Source: JAWLFI01 sp964626595
GTDB lineage: Bacteria; Bacteroidota; Bacteroidia; Chitinophagales; Saprospiraceae
Assembly: GCA_964626595.1 (NCBI GenBank)
Contig: CAZVFU010000036.1
Span: forward strand, 1 to 22,552
Length of the DNA stretch: 22,552 nt
Direction: 5' to 3'
The translations under genes and the position numbers were made by a program. This document shows, piece by piece, positions 16,401 through 22,552 of this stretch (position 1 is its first letter; each line of letters begins with the position of its first letter). Under the pieces are notes generated by a model. It was not told the origin of the DNA. It searched no databases and saw only the letters and a program-made list of their open reading frames with translations.

Positions 16401-18292
16401 ATAGCTTGAATATTAATGGGGATGATTACGGAAACCTGAGCGCATCTGCTTCGTCTGATTTAGAGGACTCGCCATTGAGGGTGGACGGAGAATTAGAGCA
16501 TCCTGACCATGGTTTAAAGTTTAATGGATTTTTATTTGCAGATGCCACCGGGGTAACCTCCGATTTTTATGCTTTGGATCTTCAATTAGATCGCCTGCCC
16601 ATGCATATTCTCACTTATTTTGTTCGAGAAGGGATATCTGATGTGGAAGGCCATCTCACGGGAAAATTCAAAATGAGTGGAGCCGTGGATAAACCGATTC
16701 TGAAAGGGGAGGGGCTCGTTCAAAAGGGAGCCGTAACCATTGACTTTCTGGGCATTCGTTTGTTTATTGAAAACCAGTTAGTACAATTGGATGAAAACCT
16801 AATCGATGCCAGCAAAGCTGAAATTATTGATATCTACGGAAATGCAGCGACGCTGACCGGAGGACTAAAACATGACTACTTTAGGGACTTATCTCTCGAT
16901 CTTTCTATCCAGTCAGATAAATTTTTACTCCTGAATACCACAGAGGACGATGGTATTATGTATTATGGACACTGCATGGGATCAGCTCAGGTCGATATGT
17001 CCGGGCCATTGGGCTCACCTAAAATCGATATCGTAGCTGAAAATAAAGAAGATACTCGCTTCTTTCTACGAACAGATTATATCGATGATGATGTTACTGC
17101 CGGCTATTTTCGCTATGAAGACTTTAGCGATACCAGCACGACAGAAAAGAACACTTTAGAAGCCCCAACTGGAATTGACTTTTCTCTGAACCTAACCGCC
17201 AATGACCGCGCTGAAGTTGAAATAATTATCGATAAGAAAACCGGTGACATCATTCGAGGCCGGGGACGGGGTAATATTCAATTCAATCTAAATCGCGCTG
17301 GTGATATTTCTATGTTTGGAGACTATGAGATCAGCAGGGGACAGTATCTGTTTACTTCTCAGGTCATTATTCAAAAGCCGTTTGCCGTTGCACCCGGCAG
17401 CACCATAAGCTGGACGGGAGATCCTCTGGATGCCCTTATTAACATAAAGGCCCAGTATAGCGTATTTACCTCCCCCTACTTTTTAGTGCAGGAAATGGTT
17501 ACTCAGCCCGACCAAATCAGAGAATTTCAAAATAATACGGAGGTTATTCTGAATGTAGAACTTACAGGCATGCTTTATTCTCCTCAGTTAGCCTTTACCA
17601 TCGATTTCCCTAATTTGACGGGTCCCGCGCGTTCGATTGTCGAAAACAAGTTGACCTTGTTGGAGTCTGACCCCAATGAAATGTATAAGCAGGCCGGAGC
17701 TCTGATTGTACTCAATACTTTTGTGCCGTCTGCCGTAGGTGGAGGGCGAGATATAGGAGTGGCTGCCGGAGTTAACACATTGAGTGAATTCGTCTCCAGT
17801 CAATTCTCCAATGTACTCTCCAACATCTTGAGATCAGCTGTGGAGGATGTCGAGTTCATAGATGATATTGATCTGGACCTAAACTATAATGTCGGCACTG
17901 ATGACGTTGTTCGAGGGGAAGGTTTGGAGATCAATTCCGGACAGTTTCGAGTCAGCACCACGGCCCGTCTTTTCGATCGAGTAGAGCTAGATGTGGGTAC
18001 AAATTACTTTGTCGGCAATACCAACTCAGTGGGCGCGACGGATGCCGGCACCTTTTTTACCGGTAACTTTGCTTTACAATACGCATTAACTGAAGATAGG
18101 CAGCTCATGTTGCGGGTTTATTCATTGAGTGATCAGGTTCTCGAAGGCCGTCGTTTTCGCTCCGGTGTCGGTATCCGTCACCAAAAAGAATTTGATTCCT
18201 TCGACAGCTTTTACTCCGGACTGGAAAAAGCGGCTCAAAAACTACGAATCATGCCCAAAGATCCATCGTCGGATCAAGACACCTCCGAGTAG
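13412..18292 (+). CDS. tamB: Translocation/assembly module TamB (AsmA-like/DUF490 family)
   Basis: Very large envelope protein anchored in the inner membrane by one N-terminal helix (about 21-38) with a basic cytoplasmic start. The rest spans the periplasm. TamB/AsmA-like proteins form a hydrophobic groove that helps move lipid or fold outer-membrane proteins. The 1626 residues are at the large end, as is usual in Bacteroidetes. Seen: an AsmA-like beginning (QEFVIGEITKQISDKTE, then RLFNSLSLRGLYIEDHNGD), long repetitive beta-strand-rich stretches, and the DUF490/TamB C-terminal domain from about 1210 on (RGRGRGNIQFNLNRAGDISM, FGDYEISRGQYLF, then a conserved VRGEGLEINSGQFRVSTTARLFDRVE-like end). 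No tamA/Omp85 gene is adjacent in the window. Its stop is 5 bases from the stop of the convergent nuclease-like lipoprotein gene, so there is no spacer for a terminator. Confidence 0.92.
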   Translation: MESQKTKKKSIAALIWRWVKRGFIGILLLWVALAIAVQIPAVQEFVIGEITKQISDKTETTVKAKGFRLRLFNSLSLRGLYIEDHNGDTLLFANDFQIEFENPIYSYIQGRDFLVKGVQLKSGGFYQRKRKGETQTNVEVFLDAFGSSADRSGESPPDSSNLGFAIDLNEVLLKDAEFVRQDSVAGSYQRFAIKDGLIVPDRIDFENREISIKDVILESPRIELYSFPGTMMEFEENTRINTLDPKGVGPDPWLVQCRQFSLSDGFFRRYNLIENPNPSSVVGALDWQRLDLDQIFIDVSDFNLYNWNFDGCLHQLSVQSSSGLSINNFSANYVHVDTNIVDLEGVQLETTGSEIIADVELKYDAFTDFREFKDEVNIHFLSQKTDIQISDLIQFAPGLRKVRFFRESANQLIKLSGDVRGPVNKLTGKNFSLDLGQQTSLEGNFRSENLAEGDQAYLFAKIDQSNSNMDDLYRIIPGFSPPENFKNLGRLNFKGKFEGAFKDFVAEGILNSDIGKAEMKMKMDVKKGADDAVYSGGLNLINFDLGALSDNADLGRINLYADVTEGNGLSLEHLSTRILATVEGFTYKGYTFNNFNMNGTFEGPLFNGKFDILDEFLNFSFRGKVNLAEELPQIDIDADILQIHLGKLQLTEENIQVSGGVKARIDNYKINELAARFVLDDFTLIQDDTIRHEIDSLEAYSRKISSTNRELHIHAPQLDLTLEGRYKPTHLWASFQHKFSKDYPEYAEFLKVSYDSSNVSPQKFYLDLDIHDTENWLQLLSPDIDSLYGSTVNLFWDDEKDSIYFESYVPHFKKGNQDLHDAYVFLDSRSGLSNIVTYVDSASFGERFGIEAFTGQFDLNADTLFWSFNILDKERAEDRFNFEGKSFIIDTNFAFKLLNRNLEFFFDSWDVNPQNLAQINREFIRLDNFDMNFQDRKISLKSINDEGLSLGIENVELSLLNDILVTDKFSFAGLFSASVYKPNIYEVSALNGSLQIDSLNINGDDYGNLSASASSDLEDSPLRVDGELEHPDHGLKFNGFLFADATGVTSDFYALDLQLDRLPMHILTYFVREGISDVEGHLTGKFKMSGAVDKPILKGEGLVQKGAVTIDFLGIRLFIENQLVQLDENLIDASKAEIIDIYGNAATLTGGLKHDYFRDLSLDLSIQSDKFLLLNTTEDDGIMYYGHCMGSAQVDMSGPLGSPKIDIVAENKEDTRFFLRTDYIDDDVTAGYFRYEDFSDTSTTEKNTLEAPTGIDFSLNLTANDRAEVEIIIDKKTGDIIRGRGRGNIQFNLNRAGDISMFGDYEISRGQYLFTSQVIIQKPFAVAPGSTISWTGDPLDALINIKAQYSVFTSPYFLVQEMVTQPDQIREFQNNTEVILNVELTGMLYSPQLAFTIDFPNLTGPARSIVENKLTLLESDPNEMYKQAGALIVLNTFVPSAVGGGRDIGVAAGVNTLSEFVSSQFSNVLSNILRSAVEDVEFIDDIDLDLNYNVGTDDVVRGEGLEINSGQFRVSTTARLFDRVELDVGTNYFVGNTNSVGATDAGTFFTGNFALQYALTEDRQLMLRVYSLSDQVLEGRRFRSGVGIRHQKEFDSFDSFYSGLEKAAQKLRIMPKDPSSDQDTSE

Positions 18293-18297
18293 GGAGA

Positions 18298-19335
18298 TTA
18301 CTCTTTCTTGACAGGAATGGATAGCGGCGCGTAGACCGGAAGGTGATCGCTATATCCGCCGTAGTAATTTGGCCCGCCCGCCGTTCGGTTCGGACTTAAT
18401 CCATTCTTGGGGTGGCGAAATAGAAGAGACGGTGCGTCATATACCTTCGCCGGTTTAAAACACAAGCCATCCGAACAATCCCAAAAGGGTTTTGATACGA
18501 TAATTTGATCCAGCATGTTCCAGCTTCCCCGGTAGTTATAACTCCCTTTCCCCGCATCAAAGGCCGGGTAACTCAAGTTAATGAACTTATAAGCCCCCTT
18601 ATCCTCAGCCGGACCCGCATTCAATGTTCTCTTGATACTGGTATTGGAGGGCTCATCATTGAAATCGCCCATAATAAGAATGTAGTCTTCCTCGATTTGG
18701 TGGCGATCATATAATCCCAAAAATAAATTCCGAGCAGCAGAGATACGCTTGGGTTCACTTTGGGCCAGTCCCTTCCGTCGACTGGGCCAGTGATTGATAG
18801 CTACCGTAGTTGCTTTACCGTTATGCCAGTGGCCTTCCACGACTAACTGTTCCCGACCGGGACTACGCTGGCTTCGTTCATAAGCGCGAATGAGATACAT
18901 AGTATCGACTTCATAAAAATCTGCCCGGTACAGTAAGGCGCAGTCTATGCCCCGGGGATCAGACGAATTGATATGTGCCACCTGATAATCCGCTTTTTCC
19001 AATTTAGCCTGATTCACCAGATCGTCTAAAACCGTCCTGTTTTCAATCTCTGACAAACCCAAAAGCACAGGATACTCCATACTTTTTATGACCGTAGCCA
19101 GTCGATCCAATTTCGTCAGGTATTTTTCGGAGTCCCAGCCCAGTTTGCTTTGAGGCAGAAACTCGGCATCATTGATTTTGTAGTCCTTAATCGTATCGAA
19201 CAAATTCTCTACATTATAAAAGGCTACCACCTGTTGAGATGATTCTATTTCAGGTTTCGGCCAGCTGGCATCATACGAGCAACTCGTAATAAATAGTCCA
19301 AAAATTCCAGTGAGATATAAAATGGTCTTCATCAT
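18298..19335 (-). CDS. Endonuclease/exonuclease/phosphatase (EEP) family lipoprotein
   Basis: Predicted metal-dependent phosphodiesterase of the DNase I-like fold, exported and lipid-anchored. The 345 residues start with a signal (MMKTILYLTGIFGLFITSC) and candidate lipidated C19. EEP motifs: FYNVENLFD (N42), LGLSEIENR (E97), DPRGIDCALLYR, NHWPSRRKG, IMGDFNDEPSN (D225, N227) and the terminal SDHLPV (D331, H332). The catalytic set is complete. Substrate unknown: Bacteroidetes secrete many such proteins, and DNA, RNA, nucleotides or phospholipid headgroups are all possible. Its ATG overlaps the aroC stop by 4 bases (ATGA at 19332-19335), implying translational coupling. A second Met follows immediately. 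It ends tail to tail with tamB. Confidence 0.9.
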   Translation of the reverse strand: MMKTILYLTGIFGLFITSCSYDASWPKPEIESSQQVVAFYNVENLFDTIKDYKINDAEFLPQSKLGWDSEKYLTKLDRLATVIKSMEYPVLLGLSEIENRTVLDDLVNQAKLEKADYQVAHINSSDPRGIDCALLYRADFYEVDTMYLIRAYERSQRSPGREQLVVEGHWHNGKATTVAINHWPSRRKGLAQSEPKRISAARNLFLGLYDRHQIEEDYILIMGDFNDEPSNTSIKRTLNAGPAEDKGAYKFINLSYPAFDAGKGSYNYRGSWNMLDQIIVSKPFWDCSDGLCFKPAKVYDAPSLLFRHPKNGLSPNRTAGGPNYYGGYSDHLPVYAPLSIPVKKE

Positions 19336-20411
19336 ACTTTCTGTCTTCCTTGTAATAAAATAAAATCAGCCAATACCAATGCCGCCATGGCCTCCACTAT
19401 AGGCACTGCCCTCGGCACTACACAAGGATCGTGCCTGCCCTGGATGGATAATTCCAGGGCTTCGCCCTTCTGATTAACGGTGTGCTGCTTTTTTTGGATA
19501 CTCGCTACGGGCTTAAAGGCCGCACGAAAATAGATCGGCATCCCATTTGAAATACCTCCCAATACCCCCCCGGAATGATTGGTGCGCGTTTTAATTTTGC
19601 CTTCCTCCTCATAAAATGCATCGTTGTGCTCACTCCCCCTCATTTTGACGGCTTCAAATCCCGAGCCAATATCAAAGCCTTTGACAGCATTGATACTCAG
19701 CATTGCCGCTCCCAATCGTGCAGGTAATTTGTCGTAAATAGGCTCTCCTAAGCCGACCGGAACGTTCAGTATATGGCAACAGATTTCACCACCCAATGAG
19801 TCCCCATCTTGTTGAGCGGCCTCGATAGCCTTTTCCATTCGAGTAGCGGTATCCCCGTCGGCAGTGCGCACCCGATAGTTTTCAATAGCACTATAATTCA
19901 TTTCGCCCGGCAAGGAATGGGGTGCGGAAACAGGACCTATTTTACTTACGAAAGCATAAATCTCAATTCCCCACTGCTCAATAAACTGTTTCGCCAAAGC
20001 ACCTGCTGCCACCCTGCAGGCCGTTTCACGCGCCGATGATCGTCCGCCACCGCGATATTCGCGAAGCCCATATTTCTGTTGATAAGTGTAATCAGCATGC
20101 GAAGGCCGATATACTTCCTTAAGTTTCGAATAATCTTTAGAACGGGCATCCTTATTTTTAAGTCGCATATGAATCGGAGCCCCGGTAGTCACCCCGTCCA
20201 GCACCCCCGATTCTATGATCACCTGATCAGCCTCATTTCGCGCAGTGCTCAACTCAGATTGTCCCGGCCTACGTCGGTCCAGGTCTCGTTGGATTGAATT
20301 TACATCCACTTTAAGTCCTGCCGGGCAGCCGTCGATGATTACGCCTACAGCCGGTCCGTGAGATTCGCCATAGGTCGTGATTCGCCATAATTTTCCCCAG
20401 CTATTACTCAT
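19332..20411 (-). CDS. aroC: Chorismate synthase
   Basis: Last shikimate-pathway step: converts 5-enolpyruvylshikimate-3-phosphate to chorismate using reduced FMN, without net redox change. The 359 residues are normal. Signatures: GESHGPAVG (H18), DLDRRRPGQS (R46-R48), RPSHADYTY (H105), the glycine-rich REYRGGGRSSARET (118-130) and the C-terminal GRHDPCVVPRAVP. Both active-site histidines are present. First gene of a two-gene unit with the EEP lipoprotein (4-base overlap). Structured element copy B ends 48 bases upstream of the ATG, so it lies in or beside the aroC promoter or leader. Confidence 0.98.
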   Translation of the reverse strand: MSNSWGKLWRITTYGESHGPAVGVIIDGCPAGLKVDVNSIQRDLDRRRPGQSELSTARNEADQVIIESGVLDGVTTGAPIHMRLKNKDARSKDYSKLKEVYRPSHADYTYQQKYGLREYRGGGRSSARETACRVAAGALAKQFIEQWGIEIYAFVSKIGPVSAPHSLPGEMNYSAIENYRVRTADGDTATRMEKAIEAAQQDGDSLGGEICCHILNVPVGLGEPIYDKLPARLGAAMLSINAVKGFDIGSGFEAVKMRGSEHNDAFYEEEGKIKTRTNHSGGVLGGISNGMPIYFRAAFKPVASIQKKQHTVNQKGEALELSIQGRHDPCVVPRAVPIVEAMAALVLADFILLQGRQKV

Positions 20412-20647
20412 ATCGTTCGAATATAATCATTTGCTACGATTGCTTCCCTCTTTTTCTCATTTTTTGGGCGTGCCCCTCACCGCCAGCCGGCGGATTCGGG
20501 TCAGGCTATGCGTGGGTTCCGTCCTCGAGATCGACTTCGTCGATTCTCGGGACCCGCTCGCTTTGCTTCGCGGCCACTCCTATCCTTCACGCGGGGAGGG
20601 GGGACATCTTGAAGGATGCTATTGTGTAGAGTTTTTAAAGGGCATAA
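20412..20647. other. Gap between mrr and aroC filled by element copy B
   Basis: This 236-base gap has no credible gene. Most of it is the structured element at 20460-20592. The remaining 55 bases next to the mrr stop and 48 bases next to the aroC start show no clear terminator or promoter consensus. Confidence 0.6.
20460..20592 (+). repeat. Structured intergenic element, copy B
   Basis: Shorter relative of the element at 5138-5350. It begins T6 GGGCGTGCCCC (20460-20476). Hairpin 1 is CCGCC/GGCGG (20480-20493, loop AGCC). The conserved block GTCAGGCTATGCGT at 20500-20513 matches copy A at 11 of 14 positions. A strong central hairpin pairs 20521-20535 with 20539-20553 around a TTC loop, with one bulged base on each side. 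A small CCGC/GCGG stem follows. The end block CTCCTATCCTTCACGC (to 20592) matches copy A closely. Its CACGC can pair with GCGTG at 20468-20472, a compensatory change relative to copy A. The orientation given is arbitrary; both copies have the T-run end facing the start of a minus-strand gene. Confidence 0.73.
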
Positions 20648-21544
20648 TTACTCACCTTCAAAAAAGTCATTATCGACCTCTTTTATTTCGTAGACAGTTT
20701 TTACTTGGACTCCTACATTGAATTGGAGCATTAAATCAACCAATTTTGCTCCATCAACCAATATGATTGAATGATGAGCTTCCCCAGCCTTTTTAATAGC
20801 CGACTTATCAAAGGAGGATGTTGTGATAAATACTCCCTTGCTCGTATCACCGCTCATGGCGCCAATGAAGTTTCGGATATCTTTTTCTCTTACTTTATTT
20901 TCATTGTACCGTTTGGCCTGAGTGTATATCTTTTCTAGCCCAAGTTTATCTTCATTTATGATGCCATCAATCCCTCCGTCACCAGATTTAGACGTTTCGA
21001 CGAAGTCTCCATATCCCATCCTCTTAAGTAATATTAGAATAACCTTTTCGAAATAATAGGGGTCAAGTTCTTTCAGCCGTTCGAGGAGTTCCGTCTTTAC
21101 CTCGGTTTCAATTGCAGAAAATCCAGAGTCAATCAAATCTTGAGGGGATGCACTCTCAATATCAACATTGTCAAGCTCTACTTCATCTTCCTTTTTGCTT
21201 TTAACAGATTGTCGGTGATTTATGAAATCTTGATCATTTTTAAGTTCGTCCAGGGACAAATGCCCATTTGCCAGAGCTTTTTTCCCCTTTTCGGTGATTT
21301 GAACCCTACCTCTCTTTGGGTAAGAAACAAATTTTGCCATCTTGAGATACGATTTTCCCCAAAGAACCCGATCTAGTAATACGTTTGCGCCTGAGCTTGT
21401 CTTTTGTTTGAGAAGTTTTTCTGGTAAATGCGAATAGTAGATATCGCGAATTTTAGATGCTAGTTCCCTGCTTTTTAAAGAATCTACAGGATTAAGAGTC
21501 TCTAAAATAGGAATGAACGTTTCATGATATTTTGGTAATTCCAT
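20648..21544 (-). CDS. mrr: Mrr-type (type IV) restriction endonuclease
   Basis: Probable DNA endonuclease that cuts modified foreign DNA. The 298 residues are close to E. coli Mrr (about 304). Residues about 1-95 form the Mrr N-terminal winged-helix DNA-binding domain (YHETFIPILETL, then VSYPKRGRVQITEKGKKAL). After an acidic, charged linker, residues about 155-285 form the Mrr_cat nuclease domain of the PD-(D/E)XK type: FEKVILILLKRMGYGD (E166), SGDGGIDG (D189, D193) and the QAK core Q209-A210-K211 in YTQAKRYN, then GVFITTSSF. The catalytic residues are intact. No methyltransferase gene is adjacent, consistent with a solitary modification-dependent enzyme. It stands in an accessory stretch with the HepT/MntA locus, between two structured intergenic repeats. 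Confidence 0.92.
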   Translation of the reverse strand: MELPKYHETFIPILETLNPVDSLKSRELASKIRDIYYSHLPEKLLKQKTSSGANVLLDRVLWGKSYLKMAKFVSYPKRGRVQITEKGKKALANGHLSLDELKNDQDFINHRQSVKSKKEDEVELDNVDIESASPQDLIDSGFSAIETEVKTELLERLKELDPYYFEKVILILLKRMGYGDFVETSKSGDGGIDGIINEDKLGLEKIYTQAKRYNENKVREKDIRNFIGAMSGDTSKGVFITTSSFDKSAIKKAGEAHHSIILVDGAKLVDLMLQFNVGVQVKTVYEIKEVDNDFFEGE

Positions 21545-21617
21545 TTACATTTTTTTATTCCCCTATTGCTGTGTCGCTGCATATGGTTCACCGGATAGAT
21601 AGGAAGGTTTACGGAGA

Positions 21618-21752
21618 TGTTAAAAGGTCGCATATATGGCGTAGTACCATCATCCCTATCAAGTTACCTGTTTGCACGTTTAAGGCAACGGGATAAGAAA
21701 CCTACAAACTTATCAAAAAGCGGGTGGTATGCGCTATATATGTTTTTTAACA
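21618..21752. repeat. Long imperfect inverted repeat between hepT and mrr
   Basis: The outer arms are TGTTAAAA (21618-21625) and TTTTAACA (21745-21752). After a short asymmetric bulge, the inner arms CATATATGGCGTAGTACCATC (21 bases, 21631-21651) and GGTGGTATGCGCTATATATG (21723-21742) pair with about 17 of 20 matches and one gap. The 71-base interior has weaker pairing potential (for example CCTGTTTGC with GGCAACGGG). It starts 17 bases after the hepT stop and ends upstream of mrr. It could be a MITE-like remnant, a foldback RNA or a crude terminator. The function is unknown. Confidence 0.5.
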
Positions 21753-21768
21753 ACTGGCCTTTATTTAT

Positions 21769-22094
21769 TTAGTTTTTTTCTACCTCTGCTTTCAATGGTT
21801 TCACATGTTTTCTTACAATTGCCCATATCATTGATGAGTCAACTGCATCATATGCATGAATCAAACGGTTCCTGAATCCAACTATTTTTCTAGCATTTTC
21901 AAGGGTGGAATCAGGAAATAACTTATCGAATTTGTTAACGGCCTCGCCAATGATACCAATTGTCGCTCTACTGCACTTTGTGTTTTTAGATCAGCCGTAT
22001 ATTCGTTATAATTTGAGATCGAAGAAAGAAATTCCTCGATCAATTCAATTGAATGTAGAATATCAAATAAATACTTTTTGCCTTGATCCGTCAT
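21769..22094 (-). pseudogene. hepT: HEPN-domain toxin HepT (DUF86), frameshifted
   Basis: Toxin half of a HEPN/MNT toxin-antitoxin pair, an RNase when active. The first frame from the ATG at 22094 reads MTDQGKKYLFDILHSIELI and on to TQSAVERQ, typical of DUF86. It then runs into unrelated residues and stops at 21882. Moving by one base at about 21957-21962 restores the family: IGIIGEAVNKFDKLF, then GFRNRLIHAYD with the RX4HXY motif encoded at 21850-21873, then MIWAIVRKHVKPL, stopping at 21769. The whole would be 108 residues. One extra A in CAATTGG (giving CAAATTGG on the coding strand) would rejoin the frames as AVERQIGIIGEAV. The start overlaps the end of mntA by 32 bases. This is either a real inactivating deletion or a single-base sequencing error; the rest of the gene is well preserved, so any decay is recent. 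Confidence 0.85.
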
Positions 22095-22395
22095 ATATCA
22101 AAACCTTTGTGGCGTCAATACTTTTACGTAAGAAAGGATTTTTAACCGATGAATCTGTTAGCAGATCCACTTTTTTATTGAAAAACTCCTCAAACATATC
22201 CCAAAGTGAGATTAATTTTTCTCCCCGTTCAATTGGATCGTTATCGTCAATCTCAACCAATAAATCTATATCACTTTTATCCGGGTCGAAACGATCCGTA
22301 ATCGATGATCCAAACGCATAAAGGAATTTTACCTTGTGATCAGCGCATAGGTTTTCAAAATCCTCTCTACGTTTTGCTATTTCATCTGTCAACAT
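22063..22395 (-). CDS. mntA: MNT-domain nucleotidyltransferase antitoxin MntA
   Basis: Minimal nucleotidyltransferase that, in characterised HepT/MntA systems, neutralises the toxin by adding AMP groups to the Tyr of its RX4HXY motif. With the ATG at 22395 it has 110 residues; a GTG one codon upstream is also possible. Seen: FLYAFGS (G29, S30), SDIDLLVE with the catalytic pair D42/D44, and the third acidic residue D77 in KKVDLLT. The spacing between GS and DXD is 11 residues, one more than the GSX10DXD usually quoted, because of the DPDKS turn. It is first in the pair and its 3' end overlaps hepT by 32 bases, the usual antitoxin-first arrangement for this family. The gene looks intact although its toxin partner is frameshifted. 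Confidence 0.9.
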   Translation of the reverse strand: MLTDEIAKRREDFENLCADHKVKFLYAFGSSITDRFDPDKSDIDLLVEIDDNDPIERGEKLISLWDMFEEFFNKKVDLLTDSSVKNPFLRKSIDATKVLIYDGSRQKVFI

Positions 22396-22552
22396 CACTT
22401 TCCGAATATACAGCTTTTTTAATTGATGATGCCACTATGGCTTAATTGGATTGTTGCCAACATACTTACAACCGCCACAAAAGTGCACTTAGTAAACACC
22501 TCTATATTGGATATGTGCATCTTCGGTCTGCTATTATTCTTTCCGCAAAAAA

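Noticed and set aside
20377..20721. Plus-strand 114-codon open frame over copy B
   Set aside because: It overlaps the starts and ends of aroC and mrr and follows the repeat; no family resemblance.
21618..21752. Integron attC site
   Set aside because: Outer boxes read GTTAAAA...TTTTAAC, the reverse of the AAC...GTT order of R'' and R' boxes, and no integrase is in view.
21905..22321. Plus-strand 138-codon open frame
   Set aside because: It is antisense to hepT and mntA, whose frames have clear family motifs; no recognisable protein on the plus strand.
22422..22552. Minus-strand frame open from the window edge to a TAA at 22419-22421
   Set aside because: Only about 43 codons, low-information sequence and no recognisable motif. 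It could be the end of a gene lying outside, but this cannot be supported. The region also holds a 10-base palindrome AAGTGCACTT at 22481-22490 without further context.

Overview
The window looks like a chromosomal segment of a marine or environmental Bacteroidota, most likely of the Cytophagia type. This is inferred from protein style, not from a marker gene. Supporting features are two lipoproteins with relaxed lipoboxes, a very large TamB, an M23 peptidase with the HVC variant motif, start codons without clear Shine-Dalgarno sequences, and two copies of a T6-GGGCRTGCCC intergenic element of a kind I remember from Bacteroidetes genomes. No tRNA, rRNA, CRISPR array or complete insertion sequence was seen.

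Left part (1-5000): uvrC (+) converges on a three-gene minus-strand operon of envelope genes. In transcription order these are a lipoprotein M23 peptidase, a WaaE-like family 2 glycosyltransferase and a GT4-type glycosyltransferase. The spacing is tight. A gap of about 535 bases follows and holds repeat copy A, then a 1-Cys peroxiredoxin (+) with a clear rho-independent terminator.

Middle (6227-18292): a membrane-anchored patatin-like lipase (-) is divergent from a 1083-residue hybrid sensor kinase (PAS/PAS/GAF/PAS/HisKA/HATPase/REC). Then come folP (dihydropteroate synthase) and a 1626-residue TamB, all on the plus strand. tamB converges, almost stop to stop, on a minus-strand pair: aroC (chorismate synthase) and a lipoprotein of the endonuclease/exonuclease/phosphatase family. 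The two overlap by 4 bases (ATGA).

Right part (20412-22552): accessory and defence-like. Repeat copy B separates aroC from an Mrr-type restriction endonuclease. Next is an imperfect inverted repeat of about 135 bases, then a HEPN/MNT (HepT/MntA) toxin-antitoxin locus. The hepT toxin reading frame is broken by what looks like loss of a single base, while mntA is intact.

The most interesting signal is the intergenic element family (5138-5350 and 20460-20592). The copies share three conserved blocks in the same order, their internal hairpins differ in sequence, and their ends pair with a compensatory change (GCATG/CATGC in one copy, GCGTG/CACGC in the other). That points to a structured RNA or a single-stranded-DNA mobile element rather than a coding sequence.
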